The position numbers and the translations under genes are program-made. A stretch of 64,000 nt of DNA, taken from NCBI RefSeq assembly GCF_003286085.1, contig NW_020825330.1, positions 558,001-622,000 of the forward strand, in the 5' to 3' direction. This document shows positions 45,401 to 60,600 of this stretch, in pieces. Under the pieces are notes generated by a model. It was not told the DNA's origin, did not search any database, and saw only the letters and a list, made by a program, of their open reading frames with translations. Source of the stretch: Drosophila persimilis. Its lineage: Eukaryota; Arthropoda; Insecta; Diptera; Drosophilidae. How positions within the stretch are numbered: position 1 is the stretch's first letter; each line of letters starts with the position of its first letter.

Positions 45401-47660
45401 TATGAAACCAGTATTTCAATGATATGATAATTGTCTTCTTAGACAATTAGGGCCAGATCGGTGAAGGGCCAACACTCCTACGGTGAAACCTAGTATGAAA
45501 CCAGTATTTCAATGATATGCCTGTCTTCGGAAGGTTATATCTCAGACAATTAGGGCCATATCGGTGAAGGGCCAACTCTCCTAGGATCGCGAGGATCCAC
45601 ACTGTCGATCGGTGCCTCGCCCAGATCGGCCGCCCTATTGCAGAGGTATAGCGTGCAGAAGAAACCAGTATTTCAATGATATGCCAATCTTCGGAAGGTT
45701 ACATCTCAGACAATTAGGGCCAGATCGGTGAAGGGACAACTCTCCTATGATCGCGAGGATCCAGACTGTCGATCGGTGTCAAAATCTCGACTTCGAAAAT
45801 GAGGCCGATTTTTGCAAAATTTAATGATGTAACCATCATGATTTTTTGCGAATATCGTGGAAAAATGGATGTCCTTCATTCCGATTTCAGTCGATTGGCA
45901 GGACTCTCCCGATCACGGAAAGACATGCCTCGCCCAGATCGGCCCCCCTATTACAGAGATATAGCGTGCAGAAGAAACCAGTATTTCAATAATATGCCAA
46001 TCTTCGGTAGGCTATATCTCTGACAATTAGAGCCAGATCGGTGAAGGGCCAACTCTTCTAGGATCGCGAGGATCCACACTGTCGATCGGTGCCTCGCACA
46101 GATCGGCCGCCCTATTGCAGAGATATAGCGTGCAGAAGAAACCAGTATTTCAATAATATGCCAATCTTCGGAAGGCTATATCTCAGACAATTAGAGCCAG
46201 ATCGGTGAAGGGACAGCCCTCCCAGGATCGCGAGGATCCAGACTGTCGATGGGTGTCAAAATCTCGACTTCGAAAATGAGGCCGATTTTTGCAAAATTTA
46301 ATGATGTAACCATCATGATTTTTTTCGAAAATCGTGAAAAAATGGATGTCCTTCATTCCGATTTCAGTCGATTGGCAGGACTCTCCCGATCACGGAAAGA
46401 CATGCCTCGCCCAGATCGGCCCCCCTATTACAGAGATATAGCGTGCAGAAGAAACCAGTATTTCAATAATATGCCAATCTTCGGTAGGCTATATCTCAGA
46501 CAATTAGAGCCAGATCGGTGAAGGGCCAACTCTTCGAGGATCGCGAGGATCCACACTGTCGATCGGTGCCTCGCCCAGGTCGGCCGCCCTATTGCAGAGA
46601 TATAGCGTGCAGAAGAAACCAGTATTTCAATTATACGCCAATCTTCGGAAGGTTATATCTCAGACAATTAGGGCCAGATCGGTGAAGGGACAACTCTCCT
46701 ATGATCGCGAGGATCCAGATTGTCGATCGGTGTCAAAATCTCGACTTCGAATATGAGGCCGATTTTTGCAAAATTTAATGATGTAACCATCATGATTTTT
46801 TTCGAAAATCGTGAAAAAATGGATGTCCTTCATTCCGATTTCAGTCGATTGGCAGGACTCTCCCGATCACGGAAAGACATGCCTCGCCCAGATCGGCCCC
46901 CCTATTGCAGAGATATAGCGTGCAGAAGAAACCAGTATTTCAATAATATGCCAATCTTCGGTAGGCTATATCTCAGACAATTAGGGCCAGATCGGTGAAG
47001 GGCCAACTCTCCTAGGATGAAACCTAGTATGAAACCAGTATTTCAATGATATGCCAATCTTCCGTAGGCTATATCTTAGACAATTAGGGCCAGATCGGTG
47101 AAGGGCCAACACTCCTACGGTGAAACCTAGTATGAAACCAGTATTTCAATGATATGCCTGTCTTCGGAAGGTTATATCTCAGACAATTAGGGCCAGATCG
47201 GTGAAGGGCCAACTCTCCTAGGATCGCGAGGATCCACACTGTCGATCGGTGCCTCGCCCAGATCGGCCGCCCTATTGCAGAGGTATAGCGTGCAGAAGAA
47301 ACCAGTATTTCAATGATATGCCAATCTTCGGAAGGTTACATCTCAGACAATTAGGGCCAGATCGGTGAAGGGACAACTCTCCTATGATCGCGAGGATCCA
47401 GACTGTCGATCGGTGTCAAAATCTCGACTTCGAAAATGAGGCCGATTTTTGCAAAATTTAATGATGTAACCATCATGATTTTTTGCGAATATCGTGGAAA
47501 AATGGATGTCCTTCATTCCGATTTCAGTCGATTGGCAGGACTCTCCCGATCACGGAAAGACATGCCTCGCCCAGATCGGCCCCCCTATTACAGAGATATA
47601 GCGTGCAGAAGAAACCAGTATTTCAATAATATGCCAATCTTCGGTAGGCTATATCTCTGA
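42424..47660. repeat. Modular satellite, irregular order
   Basis: Ten B modules occur here, spaced 713, 313, 549, 919, 673, 477, 477, 683 and 477 bp. Each spacing is a sum of B 313, A 164, C 103 and D 236 (673 carries a 10-bp deletion). All modules are in the same orientation. Two direct B-B neighbours (313 bp apart, about 43345 and 43658) occur only here. The order is less regular than distally. Confidence 0.93.
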
Positions 47661-49114
47661 CAATTAGAGCCAGATCGGTGAAGGGCCAACTCTTCTAGGA
47701 TCGCGAGGATCCACACTGTCGATCGGTGCCTCGCCCAGATCGGCCGCCCTATTGCAGAGATATAGCGTGCAGAAGAAACCAGTATTTCAATTATACGCCA
47801 ATCTTCGGAAGGTTATATCTCAGACAATTAGGGCCAGATCGGTGAAGGGACAACTCTCCTATGATCGCGAGGATCCAGATTGTCGATCGGTGTCAAAATC
47901 TCGACTTCGAAAATGAGGCCGATTTTTGCAAAATTTAATGATGTAACCATCATGATTTTTTTCGAAAATCGTGAAAAAATGGATGTCCTTCATTCCGATT
48001 TCAGTCGATTGGCAGGACTCTCCCGATCACGGAAAGACATGCCTCGCCCAGATCGGCCCCCCTATTGCAGAGATATAGCGTGCAGAAGAAACCAGTATTT
48101 CAATAATATGCCAATCTTCGGTAGGCTATATCTCAGACAATTAGGGCCAGATCGGTGAAGGGCCAACTCTCCTAGGATGAAACCTAGTATGAAACCAGTA
48201 TTTCAATGATATGCCAATCTTCCGTAGGCTATATCTTAGACAATTAGGGCCAGATCGGTGAAGGGCCAACACTCCTACGGTGAAACCTAGTATGAAACCA
48301 GTATTTCAATGATATGCCTGTCTTCGGAAGGTTATATCTCAGACAATTAGGGCCAGATCGGTGAAGGGCCAACTCTCCTAGGATCGCGAGGATCCACACT
48401 GTCGATCGGTGCCTCGCCCAGATCGGCCGCCCTATTGCAGAGGTATAGCGTGCAGAAGAAACCAGTATTTCAATGATATGCCAATCTTCGGAAGGTTACA
48501 TCTCAGACAATTAGGGCCAGATCGGTGAAGGGACAACTCTCCTATGATCGCGAGGATCCAGACTGTCGATCGGTGTCAAAATCTCGACTTCGAAAATGAG
48601 GCCGATTTTTGCCACATTTAATGATGTAACCATCATGATTTTTTTCGAAAGTCGTGAAAAAATGGATGTCCTTCATTCCGAATTCAGTAGATTGGCAGGA
48701 CTCTCCCGATCACGGAAAGACATGCCTCGCCCAGATCGGCCCCCCTATTGCAGAGATATAGCGTGCAGAAGAAACCAGTATTTCAATAATATGCCAATCT
48801 TCGGTAGGCTATATCTCAGACAATTAGGGCCAGATCGGTGAAGGGCCAACTCTCCTAGGATGAAACCTAGTATGAAACCAGTATTTCAATGATATGCCAA
48901 TCTTCCGTAGGCTATATCTTAGACAATTAGGACCAGATCGGTGAAGGGCCAACACTCCTACGGTGAAACCTAGTATGAAACCAGTATTTCAATGATATGC
49001 CTGTCTTCGGAAGGTTATATCTCAGACAATTAGGGCCAGATCGGTGAAGGGACAACTCTCCTATGATCGCGAGGATCCAGACTGTCGATCGGTGTCAAAA
49101 TCTCGACTTCGAAA

Positions 49115-52100
49115 ATGAGGCCGATTTTTGCAAAATTTAATGATGTAACCATCATGATTTTTTTCGAAAATCGTGAAAAAATGGATGTCCTTCATTCCGA
49201 ATTCAGTCGATTGGCAGGACTCTCCCGATCACGGAAAGACATGCCTCGCCCAGATCGGCCCCCCTATTGCAGAGATATAGCGTGCAGAAGAAACCAGTAT
49301 TTCAATAATATGCCAATCTTCGGAAGGTTACATCTCAGACAATTAGGGCCAGATCGGTGAAGGGACAACTCTCCTAGGATGAAACCTAGTATGAAACCAG
49401 TATTTCAATGATATGCCAATCTTCCGTAGGCAGGATCTTCAGTCGATTGGCAGGACTCTCCCGATCACGGAAAGACATGCCTCGCCCAGATCGGCCCCCC
49501 TATTGCAGAGATATAGCGTGCAGAAGAAACCAGTATTTCAATAATATGCCAATCTTCGGTAGGCTATATCTCAGACAATTAGAGCCAGATCGGTGAAGGG
49601 CCAACTCTTCGAGGATCGCGAGGATCCACACTGTCGATCGGTGCCTCGCCCAGATCGGCCGCCCTATAGCAGAGATATAGCGTGCAGAAGAAACCAGTAT
49701 TTCAATTTTACGCCAATCTTCGGAAGGTTACATCTCAGACAATTAGGGCCAGATCGGTGAAGGGACAACTCTCCTATGATCGCGAGGATCCAGACTGTCG
49801 ATCGGTGTCAAAATCTCGACTTCGAAAATGAGGCCGATTTTTGCCACATTTAATGATGTAACCATCATGATTTTTTGCGAATATCGTGAAAAAATGGATG
49901 TCCTTCATTCCGATTTCAGTCGATTGGCAGGACTCTTCCGATCACGGAAAGACATGCCTCGCCCAGATCGGCCGCCCTATTGCAGAGATATAGCGTGCAG
50001 AAGAAACCAGTATTTCAATAATATGCCAATCTTCGGTAGGCTATATCTCAGACAATTAGGGCCAGATCGGTGAAGGGCCAACTCTCCTAGGATGAAACCT
50101 AGTATGAAACCAGTATTTCAATGATATGCCAATCTTCCGTAGGCTATATCTTAGACAATTAGGGCCAGATCGGTGAAGGGCCAACACTCCTACGGTGAAA
50201 CCTAGTATGAAACCAGTTGTTCAATGATATGCCTGTCTTCGGAAGGTTATATCTCAGACAATTAGGGCCAGATCGGTGAAGGGCCAACTCTCCTAGGATC
50301 GCGAGGATCCACACTGTCGATCTGTGCCTCGCCCAGATCGGCCGCCCTATTGCAGAGGTATAGCGTGCAGAAGAAACCAGTATTTCAATGATATGCCAAT
50401 CTTCGGAAGGTTACATCTCAGACAATTAGGGCCAGATCGGTGAAGGGACAACTCTCCTATGATCGCGAGGATCCAGACTGTCGATCGGTGTCAAAATCTC
50501 GACTTCGAAAATGAGGCCGATTTTTGCAAAATTTAATGATGTAACCATCATGATTTTTTTCGAAAATCGTGAAAAAATGGATGTCCTTCATTCCGATTTC
50601 AGTCGATTGGCAGGACTCTCCCGATCACGGAAAGACATGCCTCGCCCAGATCGGCCCCCCTATTGCAGAGATATAGCGTGCAGAAGAAACCAGTATTTCA
50701 ATAATATGCCAATCTTCGGTAGGCTATATCTCAGACAATTAGGGCCAGATCGGTGAAGGGCCAACTCTCCTAGGATGAAACCTAGTATGAAACCAGTATT
50801 TCAATGATATGATAATTGTCTTCTTAGACAATTAGGGCCAGATCGGTGAAGGGCCAACACTCCTACGGTGAAACCTAGTATGAAACCAGTATTTCAATGA
50901 TATGCCTGTCTTCGGAAGGTTATATCTCAGACAATTAGGGCCAGATCGGTGAAGGGCCAACTCTCCTAGGATCGCGAGGATCCACACTGTCGATCGGTGC
51001 CTCGCCCAGATCGGCCGCCCTATTGCAGAGGTATAGCGTGCAGAAGAAACCAGTATTTCAATGATATGCCAATCTTCGGAAGGTTACATCTCAGACAATT
51101 AGGGCCAGATCGGTGAAGGGACAACTCTCCTATGATCGCGAGGATCCAGACTGTCGATCGGTGTCAAAATCTCGACTTCGAAAATGAGGCCGATTTTTGC
51201 AAAATTTAATGATGTAACCATCATGATTTTTTTCGAAAATCGTGAAAAAATGGATGTCCTTCATTCCGAATTCAGTCGATTGGCAGGACTCTCCCGATCA
51301 CGGAAAGACATGCCTCGCCCAGATCGGCCCCCCTATTGCAGAGATATAGCGTGCAGAAGAAACCAGTATTTCAATAATATGCCAATCTTCGGTAGGCTAT
51401 ATCTCAGACAATTAGGGCCAGATCGGTGAAGGGCCAACTCTCCTAGGATGAAACCTAGTATGAAACCAGTATTTCAATGATATGCCAATCTTCCGTAGGC
51501 TATATCTTAGACAATTAGGGCCAGATCGGTGAAGGGCCAACACTCCTACGGTGAAACCTAGTATGAAACCAGTATTTCAATGATATGCCTGTCTTCGGAA
51601 GGTTATATCTCAGACAATTAGGGCCAGATCGGTGAAGGGCCAACTCTCCTAGGATCGCGAGGATCCACACTGTCGATCGGTGCCTCGCCCAGATCGGCCG
51701 CCCTATTGCAGAGGTATAGCGTGCAGAAGAAACCAGTATTTCAATGATATGCCAATCTTCGGAAGGTTACATCTCAGACAATTAGGGCCAGATCGGTGAA
51801 GGGACAACTCTCCTATGATCGCGAGGATCCAGACTGTCGATCGGTGTCAAAATCTCGACTTCGAAAATGAGGCCGATTTTTGCAAAATTTAATGATGTAA
51901 CCATCATGATTTTTTTCGAAAATCGTGAAAAAATGGATGTCCTTCATTCCGATTTCAGTCGATTGGCAGGACTCTCCCGATCACGGAAAGACATGCCTCG
52001 CCCAGATCGGCCCCCCTATTACAGAGATATAGCGTGCAGAAGAAACCAGTATTTCAATAATATGCCAATCTTCGGTAGGCTATATCTCTGACAATTAGAG

Positions 52101-52342
52101 CCAGATCGGTGAAGGCCAACTCTTCTAGGATCGCGAGGATCCACACTGTCGATCGGTGCCTCGCCCAGATCGGCCGCCCTATTGCAGAGATATAGCGTGC
52201 AGAAGAAACCAGTATTTCAATTATACGCCAATCTTCGGAAGGTTATATCTCAGACAATTAGGGCCAGATCGGTGAAGGGACAACTCTCCTATGATCGCGA
52301 GGATCCAGATTGTCGATCGGTGTCAAAATCTCGACTTCGAAA
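49115..52342. repeat. 3,228-bp sub-block, copy 1
   Basis: Five B intervals (713, 683, 673, 683, 476) repeated at once as a unit at 52343. The register is set at the conserved ATGAGGCC word of the B module. Confidence 0.88.
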
Positions 52343-55300
52343 ATGAGGCCGATTTTTGCAAAATTTAATGATGTAACCATCATGATTTTTTTCGAAAATC
52401 GTGAAAAAATGGATGTCCTTCATTCCGATTATAGTCGATTGGCAGGACTCTCCCGATCACGGAAAGACATGCCTCGCCCAGATCGGCCCCCCTATTGCAG
52501 AGATATAGCGTGCAGAAGAAACCAGTATTTCAATAATATGCCAATCTTCGGAAGGTTACATCTCAGACAATTAGGGCCAGATCGGTGAAGGGACAACTCT
52601 CCTAGGATGAAACCTAGTATGAAACCAGTATTTCAATGATATGCCAATCTTCCGTAGGCAGGATCTTCAGTCGATTGGCAGGACTCTCCCGATCACGGAA
52701 AGACATGCCTCGCCCAGATCGGCCCCCCTATTGCAGAGATATAGCGTGCAGAAGAAACCAGTATTTCAATAATATGCCAATCTTCGGTAGGCTATATCTC
52801 AGACAATTAGAGCCAGATCGGTGAAGGGCCAACTCTTCGAGGATCGCGAGGATCCACACTGTCGATCGGTGCCTCGCCCAGATCGGCCGCCCTATAGCAG
52901 AGATATAGCGTGCAGAAGAAACCAGTATTTCAATTTTACGCCAATCTTCGGAAGGTTACATCTCAGACAATTAGGGCCAGATCGGTGAAGGGACAACTCT
53001 CCTATGATCGCGAGGATCCAGACTGTCGATCGGTGTCAAAATCTCGACTTCGAAAATGAGGCCGATTTTTGCCACATTTAATGATGTAACCATCATGATT
53101 TTTTGCGAATATCGTGAAAAAATGGATGTCCTTCATTCCGATTTCAGTCGATTGGCAGGACTCTTCCGATCACGGAAAGACATGCCTCGCCCAGATCGGC
53201 CGCCCTATTGCAGAGATATAGCGTGCAGAAGAAACCAGTATTTCAATAATATGCCAATCTTCGGTAGGCTATATCTCAGACAATTAGGGCCAGATCGGTG
53301 AAGGGCCAACTCTCCTAGGATGAAACCTAGTATGAAACCAGTATTTCAATGATATGCCAATCTTCCGTAGGCTATATCTTAGACAATTAGGGCCAGATCG
53401 GTGAAGGGCCAACACTCCTACGGTGAAACCTAGTATGAAACCAGTTGTTCAATGATATGCCTGTCTTCGGAAGGTTATATCTCAGACAATTAGGGCCAGA
53501 TCGGTGAAGGGCCAACTCTCCTAGGATCGCGAGGATCCACACTGTCGATCTGTGCCTCGCCCAGATCGGCCGCCCTATTGCAGAGGTATAGCGTGCAGAA
53601 GAAACCAGTATTTCAATGATATGCCAATCTTCGGAAGGTTACATCTCAGACAATTAGGGCCAGATCGGTGAAGGGACAACTCTCCTATGATCGCGAGGAT
53701 CCAGACTGTCGATCGGTGTCAAAATCTCGACTTCGAAAATGAGGCCGATTTTTGCAAAATTTAATGATGTAACCATCATGATTTTTTTCGAAAATCGTGA
53801 AAAAATGGATGTCCTTCATTCCGATTTCAGTCGATTGGCAGGACTCTCCCGATCACGGAAAGACATGCCTCGCCCAGATCGGCCCCCCTATTGCAGAGAT
53901 ATAGCGTGCAGAAGAAACCAGTATTTCAATAATATGCCAATCTTCGGTAGGCTATATCTCAGACAATTAGGGCCAGATCGGTGAAGGGCCAACTCTCCTA
54001 GGATGAAACCTAGTATGAAACCAGTATTTCAATGATATGATAATTGTCTTCTTAGACAATTAGGGCCAGATCGGTGAAGGGCCAACACTCCTACGGTGAA
54101 ACCTAGTATGAAACCAGTATTTCAATGATATGCCTGTCTTCGGAAGGTTATATCTCAGACAATTAGGGCCAGATCGGTGAAGGGCCAACTCTCCTAGGAT
54201 CGCGAGGATCCACACTGTCGATCGGTGCCTCGCCCAGATCGGCCGCCCTATTGCAGAGGTATAGCGTGCAGAAGAAACCAGTATTTCAATGATATGCCAA
54301 TCTTCGGAAGGTTACATCTCAGACAATTAGGGCCAGATCGGTGAAGGGACAACTCTCCTATGATCGCGAGGATCCAGACTGTCGATCGGTGTCAAAATCT
54401 CGACTTCGAAAATGAGGCCGATTTTTGCAAAATTTAATGATGTAACCATCATGATTTTTTTCGAAAATCGTGAAAAAATGGATGTCCTTCATTCCGAATT
54501 CAGTCGATTGGCAGGACTCTCCCGATCACGGAAAGACATGCCTCGCCCAGATCGGCCCCCCTATTGCAGAGATATAGCGTGCAGAAGAAACCAGTATTTC
54601 AATAATATGCCAATCTTCGGTAGGCTATATCTCAGACAATTAGGGCCAGATCGGTGAAGGGCCAACTCTCCTAGGATGAAACCTAGTATGAAACCAGTAT
54701 TTCAATGATATGCCAATCTTCCGTAGGCTATATCTTAGACAATTAGGGCCAGATCGGTGAAGGGCCAACACTCCTACGGTGAAACCTAGTATGAAACCAG
54801 TATTTCAATGATATGCCTGTCTTCGGAAGGTTATATCTCAGACAATTAGGGCCAGATCGGTGAAGGGCCAACTCTCCTAGGATCGCGAGGATCCACACTG
54901 TCGATCGGTGCCTCGCCCAGATCGGCCGCCCTATTGCAGAGGTATAGCGTGCAGAAGAAACCAGTATTTCAATGATATGCCAATCTTCGGAAGGTTACAT
55001 CTCAGACAATTAGGGCCAGATCGGTGAAGGGACAACTCTCCTATGATCGCGAGGATCCAGACTGTCGATCGGTGTCAAAATCTCGACTTCGAAAATGAGG
55101 CCGATTTTTGCAAAATTTAATGATGTAACCATCATGATTTTTTTCGAAAATCGTGAAAAAATGGATGTCCTTCATTCCGATTTCAGTCGATTGGCAGGAC
55201 TCTCCCGATCACGGAAAGACATGCCTCGCCCAGATCGGCCCCCCTATTACAGAGATATAGCGTGCAGAAGAAACCAGTATTTCAATAATATGCCAATCTT

Positions 55301-55570
55301 CGGTAGGCTATATCTCTGACAATTAGAGCCAGATCGGTGAAGGCCAACTCTTCTAGGATCGCGAGGATCCACACTGTCGATCGGTGCCTCGCCCAGATCG
55401 GCCGCCCTATTGCAGAGATATAGCGTGCAGAAGAAACCAGTATTTCAATTATACGCCAATCTTCGGAAGGTTATATCTCAGACAATTAGGGCCAGATCGG
55501 TGAAGGGACAACTCTCCTATGATCGCGAGGATCCAGATTGTCGATCGGTGTCAAAATCTCGACTTCGAAA
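52343..55570. repeat. 3,228-bp sub-block, copy 2
   Basis: Same five intervals as the block at 49115. It shares rare variants with copy 1 (for example CCCTATAGCAG, CAGTTGTTCAATG, and the single-base deletion giving GTGAAGGCCAAC), but has a few private changes such as GATTATAGTCG instead of GAATTCAGTCG. Confidence 0.88.
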
Positions 55571-57619
55571 ATGAGGCCGATTTTTGCAAAATTTAATGAT
55601 GTAACCATCATGATTTTTTTCGAAAATCGTGAAAAAATGGATGTCCTTCATTCCGATTTCAGTCGATTGGCAGGACTCTCCCGATCACGGAAAGACATGC
55701 CTCGCCCAGATCGGCCCCCCTATTGCAGAGATATAGCGTGCAGAAGAAACCAGTATTTCAATAATATGCCAATCTTCGGAAGGCTATATCTCAGACAATT
55801 AGGGCCAGATCGGTGAAGGGCCAACTCTCCTAGGATGAAACCTAGTATGAAACCAGTATTTCAATGATATGCCAATCTTCCGTAGGCTATATCTTAGACA
55901 ATTAGGGCCAGATCGGTGAAGGGCCAACACTCCTACGGTGAAACCTAGTATGAAACCAGTATTTCAATGATATGCCTGTCTTCGGAAGGTTATATCTCAG
56001 ACAATTAGGGCCAGATCGGTGAAGGGCCAACTCTCCTAGGATCGCGAGGATCCAGACTGTCGATCGGTGTCAAAATCTCGACTTCGAAAATGAGGCCGAT
56101 TTTTGCAAAATTTAATGATGTAACCATCATGATTTTTTGCGAATATCGTGGAAAAATGGATGTCCTTCATTCCGATTTCAGTCGATTGGCAGGACTCTCC
56201 CGATCACGGAAAGACATGCCTCGCCCAGATCGGCCCCCCTATTGCAGAGATATAGCGTGCAGAAGAAACCAGTATTTCAATAATATGCCAATCTTCGGAA
56301 GGCTATATCTCAGACAATTAGGGCCAGATCGGTGAAGGGCCAACTCTCCTAGGATGAAACCTAGTATGAAACCAGTATTTCAATGATATGCCAATCTTCC
56401 GTAGGCTATATCTTAGACAATTAGGGCCAGATCGGTGAAGGGACAACTCTCCTATGATCGCGAGGATCCAGACTGTCGATCGGTGTCAAAATCTCGACTT
56501 CGAAAATGAGGCCGATTTTTGCAAAATTTAATGATGTAACCATCATGATTTTTTTCGAAAATCGTGAAAAAATGGATGTCCTTCATTCCGATTTCAGTCG
56601 ATTGGCAGGACTCTCCCGATCACGGAAAGACATGCCTCGCCCAGATCGGCCCCCCTATTGCAGAGATATAGCGTGCAGAAGAAACCAGTATTTCAATAAT
56701 ATGCCAATCTTCGGAAGGCTATATCTCAGACAATTAGGGCCAGATCGGTGAAGGGCCAACTCTCCTAGGATGAAACCTAGTATGAAACCAGTATTTCAAT
56801 GATATGCCAATCTTCGGAAGGTTACATCTCAGACAATTAGGGCCAGATCGGTGAAGGGACAACTCTCCTATGATCGCGAGGATCCAGACTGTCGATCGGT
56901 GTCAAAATCTCGACTTCGAAAATGAGGCCGATTTTTGCAAAATTTAATGATGTAACCATCATGATTTTTTTCGAAAATCGTGAAAAAATGGATGTCCTTC
57001 ATTCCGAATTCAGTCGATTGGCAGGACTCTCCCGATCACGGAAAGACATGCCTCGCCCAGATCGGCCCCCCTATTGCAGAGATATAGCGTGCAGAAGAAA
57101 CCAGTATTTCAATAATATGCCAATCTTCGGTAGGCTATATCTCAGACAATTAGGGCCAGATCGGTGAAGGGCCAACTCTCCTAGGATGAAACCTAGTATG
57201 AAACCAGTATTTCAATGATATGCCAATCTTCCGTAGGCTATATCTTAGACAATTAGGGCCAGATCGGTGAAGGGCCAACACTCCTACGGTGAAACCTAGT
57301 ATGAAACCAGTATTTCAATGATATGCCTGTCTTCGGAAGGTTATATCTCAGACAATTAGGGCCAGATCGGTGAAGGGCCAACTCTCCTAGGATCGCGAGG
57401 ATCCACACTGTCGATCGGTGCCTCGCCCAGATCGGCCGCCCTATTGCAGAGGTATAGCGTGCAGAAGAAACCAGTATTTCAATGATATGCAAATCTTCGG
57501 AAGGCTATATCTCAGACAATTAGGGCCAGATCGGTGAAGGGCCAACTCTCCTAGGATGAAACCTAGTATGAAACCAGTATTTCAATGATATGCCAATCTT
57601 CCGTAGGCTATATCTTAGA

Positions 57620-60600
57620 CAATTAGAGCCAGATCGGTGAAGGGCCAACTCTTCTAGGATCGCGAGGATCCACACTGTCGATCGGTGCCTCGCCCAGATC
57701 GGCCGCCCTATTGCAGAGATATAGCGTGCAGAAGAAACCAGTATTTCAATTATACGCCAATCTTCGGAAGGTTATATCTCAGACAATTAGGGCCAGATCG
57801 GTGAAGGGACAACTCTCCTATGATCGCGAGGATCCAGATTGTCGATCGGTGTCAAAATCTCGACTTCGAAAATGAGGCCGATTTTTGCAAAATTTAATGA
57901 TGTAACCATCATGATTTTTTTCGAAAATCGTGAAAAAATGGATGTCCTTCATTCCGATTTCAGTCGATTGGCAGGACTCTCCCGATCACGGAAAGACATG
58001 CCTCGCCCAGATCGGCCCCCCTATTGCAGAGATATAGCGTGCAGAAGAAACCAGTATTTCAATAATATGCCAATCTTCGGTAGGCTATATCTCAGACAAT
58101 TAGGGCCAGATCGGTGAAGGGCCAACTCTCCTAGGATGAAACCTAGTATGAAACCAGTATTTCAATGATATGCCAATCTTCCGTAGGCTATATCTTAGAC
58201 AATTAGGGCCAGATCGGTGAAGGGCCAACACTCCTACGGTGAAACCTAGTATGAAACCAGTATTTCAATGATATGCCTGTCTTCGGAAGGTTATATCTCA
58301 GACAATTAGGGCCAGATCGGTGAAGGGCCAACTCTCCTAGGATCGCGAGGATCCACACTGTCGATCGGTGCCTCGCCCAGATCGGCCGCCCTATTGCAGA
58401 GGTATAGCGTGCAGAAGAAACCAGTATTTCAATGATATGCCAATCTTCGGAAGGTTACATCTCAGACAATTAGGGCCAGATCGGTGAAGGGACAACTCTC
58501 CTATGATCGCGAGGATCCAGACTGTCGATCGGTGTCAAAATCTCGACTTCGAAAATGAGGCCGATTTTTGCCACATTTAATGATGTAACCATCATGATTT
58601 TTTTCGAAAGTCGTGAAAAAATGGATGTCCTTCATTCCGAATTCAGTAGATTGGCAGGACTCTCCCGATCACGGAAAGACATGCCTCGCCCAGATCGGCC
58701 CCCCTATTGCAGAGATATAGCGTGCAGAAGAAACCAGTATTTCAATAATATGCCAATCTTCGGTAGGCTATATCTCAGACAATTAGGGCCAGATCGGTGA
58801 AGGGCCAACTCTCCTAGGATGAAACCTAGTATGAAACCAGTATTTCAATGATATGCCAATCTTCCGTAGGCTATATCTTAGACAATTAGGACCAGATCGG
58901 TGAAGGGCCAACACTCCTACGGTGAAACCTAGTATGAAACCAGTATTTCAATGATATGCCTGTCTTCGGAAGGTTATATCTCAGACAATTAGGGCCAGAT
59001 CGGTGAAGGGACAACTCTCCTATGATCGCGAGGATCCAGACTGTCGATCGGTGTCAAAATCTCGACTTCGAAAATGAGGCCGATTTTTGCAAAATTTAAT
59101 GATGTAACCATCATGATTTTTTTCGAAAATCGTGAAAAAATGGATGTCCTTCATTCCGAATTCAGTCGATTGGCAGGACTCTCCCGATCACGGAAAGACA
59201 TGCCTCGCCCAGATCGGCCCCCCTATTGCAGAGATATAGCGTGCAGAAGAAACCAGTATTTCAATAATATGCCAATCTTCGGAAGGTTACATCTCAGACA
59301 ATTAGGGCCAGATCGGTGAAGGGACAACTCTCCTAGGATGAAACCTAGTATGAAACCAGTATTTCAATGATATGCCAATCTTCCGTAGGCAGGATCTTCA
59401 GTCGATTGGCAGGACTCTCCCGATCACGGAAAGACATGCCTCGCCCAGATCGGCCCCCCTATTGCAGAGATATAGCGTGCAGAAGAAACCAGTATTTCAA
59501 TAATATGCCAATCTTCGGTAGGCTATATCTCAGACAATTAGAGCCAGATCGGTGAAGGGCCAACTCTTCGAGGATCGCGAGGATCCACACTGTCGATCGG
59601 TGCCTCGCCCAGATCGGCCGCCCTATAGCAGAGATATAGCGTGCAGAAGAAACCAGTATTTCAATTTTACGCCAATCTTCGGAAGGTTACATCTCAGACA
59701 ATTAGGGCCAGATCGGTGAAGGGACAACTCTCCTATGATCGCGAGGATCCAGACTGTCGATCGGTGTCAAAATCTCGACTTCGAAAATGAGGCCGATTTT
59801 TGCCACATTTAATGATGTAACCATCATGATTTTTTGCGAATATCGTGAAAAAATGGATGTCCTTCATTCCGATTTCAGTCGATTGGCAGGACTCTTCCGA
59901 TCACGGAAAGACATGCCTCGCCCAGATCGGCCGCCCTATTGCAGAGATATAGCGTGCAGAAGAAACCAGTATTTCAATAATATGCCAATCTTCGGTAGGC
60001 TATATCTCAGACAATTAGGGCCAGATCGGTGAAGGGCCAACTCTCCTAGGATGAAACCTAGTATGAAACCAGTATTTCAATGATATGCCAATCTTCCGTA
60101 GGCTATATCTTAGACAATTAGGGCCAGATCGGTGAAGGGCCAACACTCCTACGGTGAAACCTAGTATGAAACCAGTTGTTCAATGATATGCCTGTCTTCG
60201 GAAGGTTATATCTCAGACAATTAGGGCCAGATCGGTGAAGGGCCAACTCTCCTAGGATCGCGAGGATCCACACTGTCGATCTGTGCCTCGCCCAGATCGG
60301 CCGCCCTATTGCAGAGGTATAGCGTGCAGAAGAAACCAGTATTTCAATGATATGCCAATCTTCGGAAGGTTACATCTCAGACAATTAGGGCCAGATCGGT
60401 GAAGGGACAACTCTCCTATGATCGCGAGGATCCAGACTGTCGATCGGTGTCAAAATCTCGACTTCGAAAATGAGGCCGATTTTTGCAAAATTTAATGATG
60501 TAACCATCATGATTTTTTTCGAAAATCGTGAAAAAATGGATGTCCTTCATTCCGATTTCAGTCGATTGGCAGGACTCTCCCGATCACGGAAAGACATGCC

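Larger units (their letters stand above)
47661..57619. repeat. Satellite higher-order repeat, copy 1 (9,959 bp)
   Basis: A 9,959-bp block of 16 B-module intervals: 683, 519, 713, 683, 673, 683, 476, 713, 683, 673, 683, 476, 519, 416, 416, 950. It contains two copies of a 3,228-bp sub-block. It is followed directly by a second copy. The left boundary is placed where the similarity to position 57620 starts; homogenised satellite on both sides makes it uncertain by tens of bases. Confidence 0.9.
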
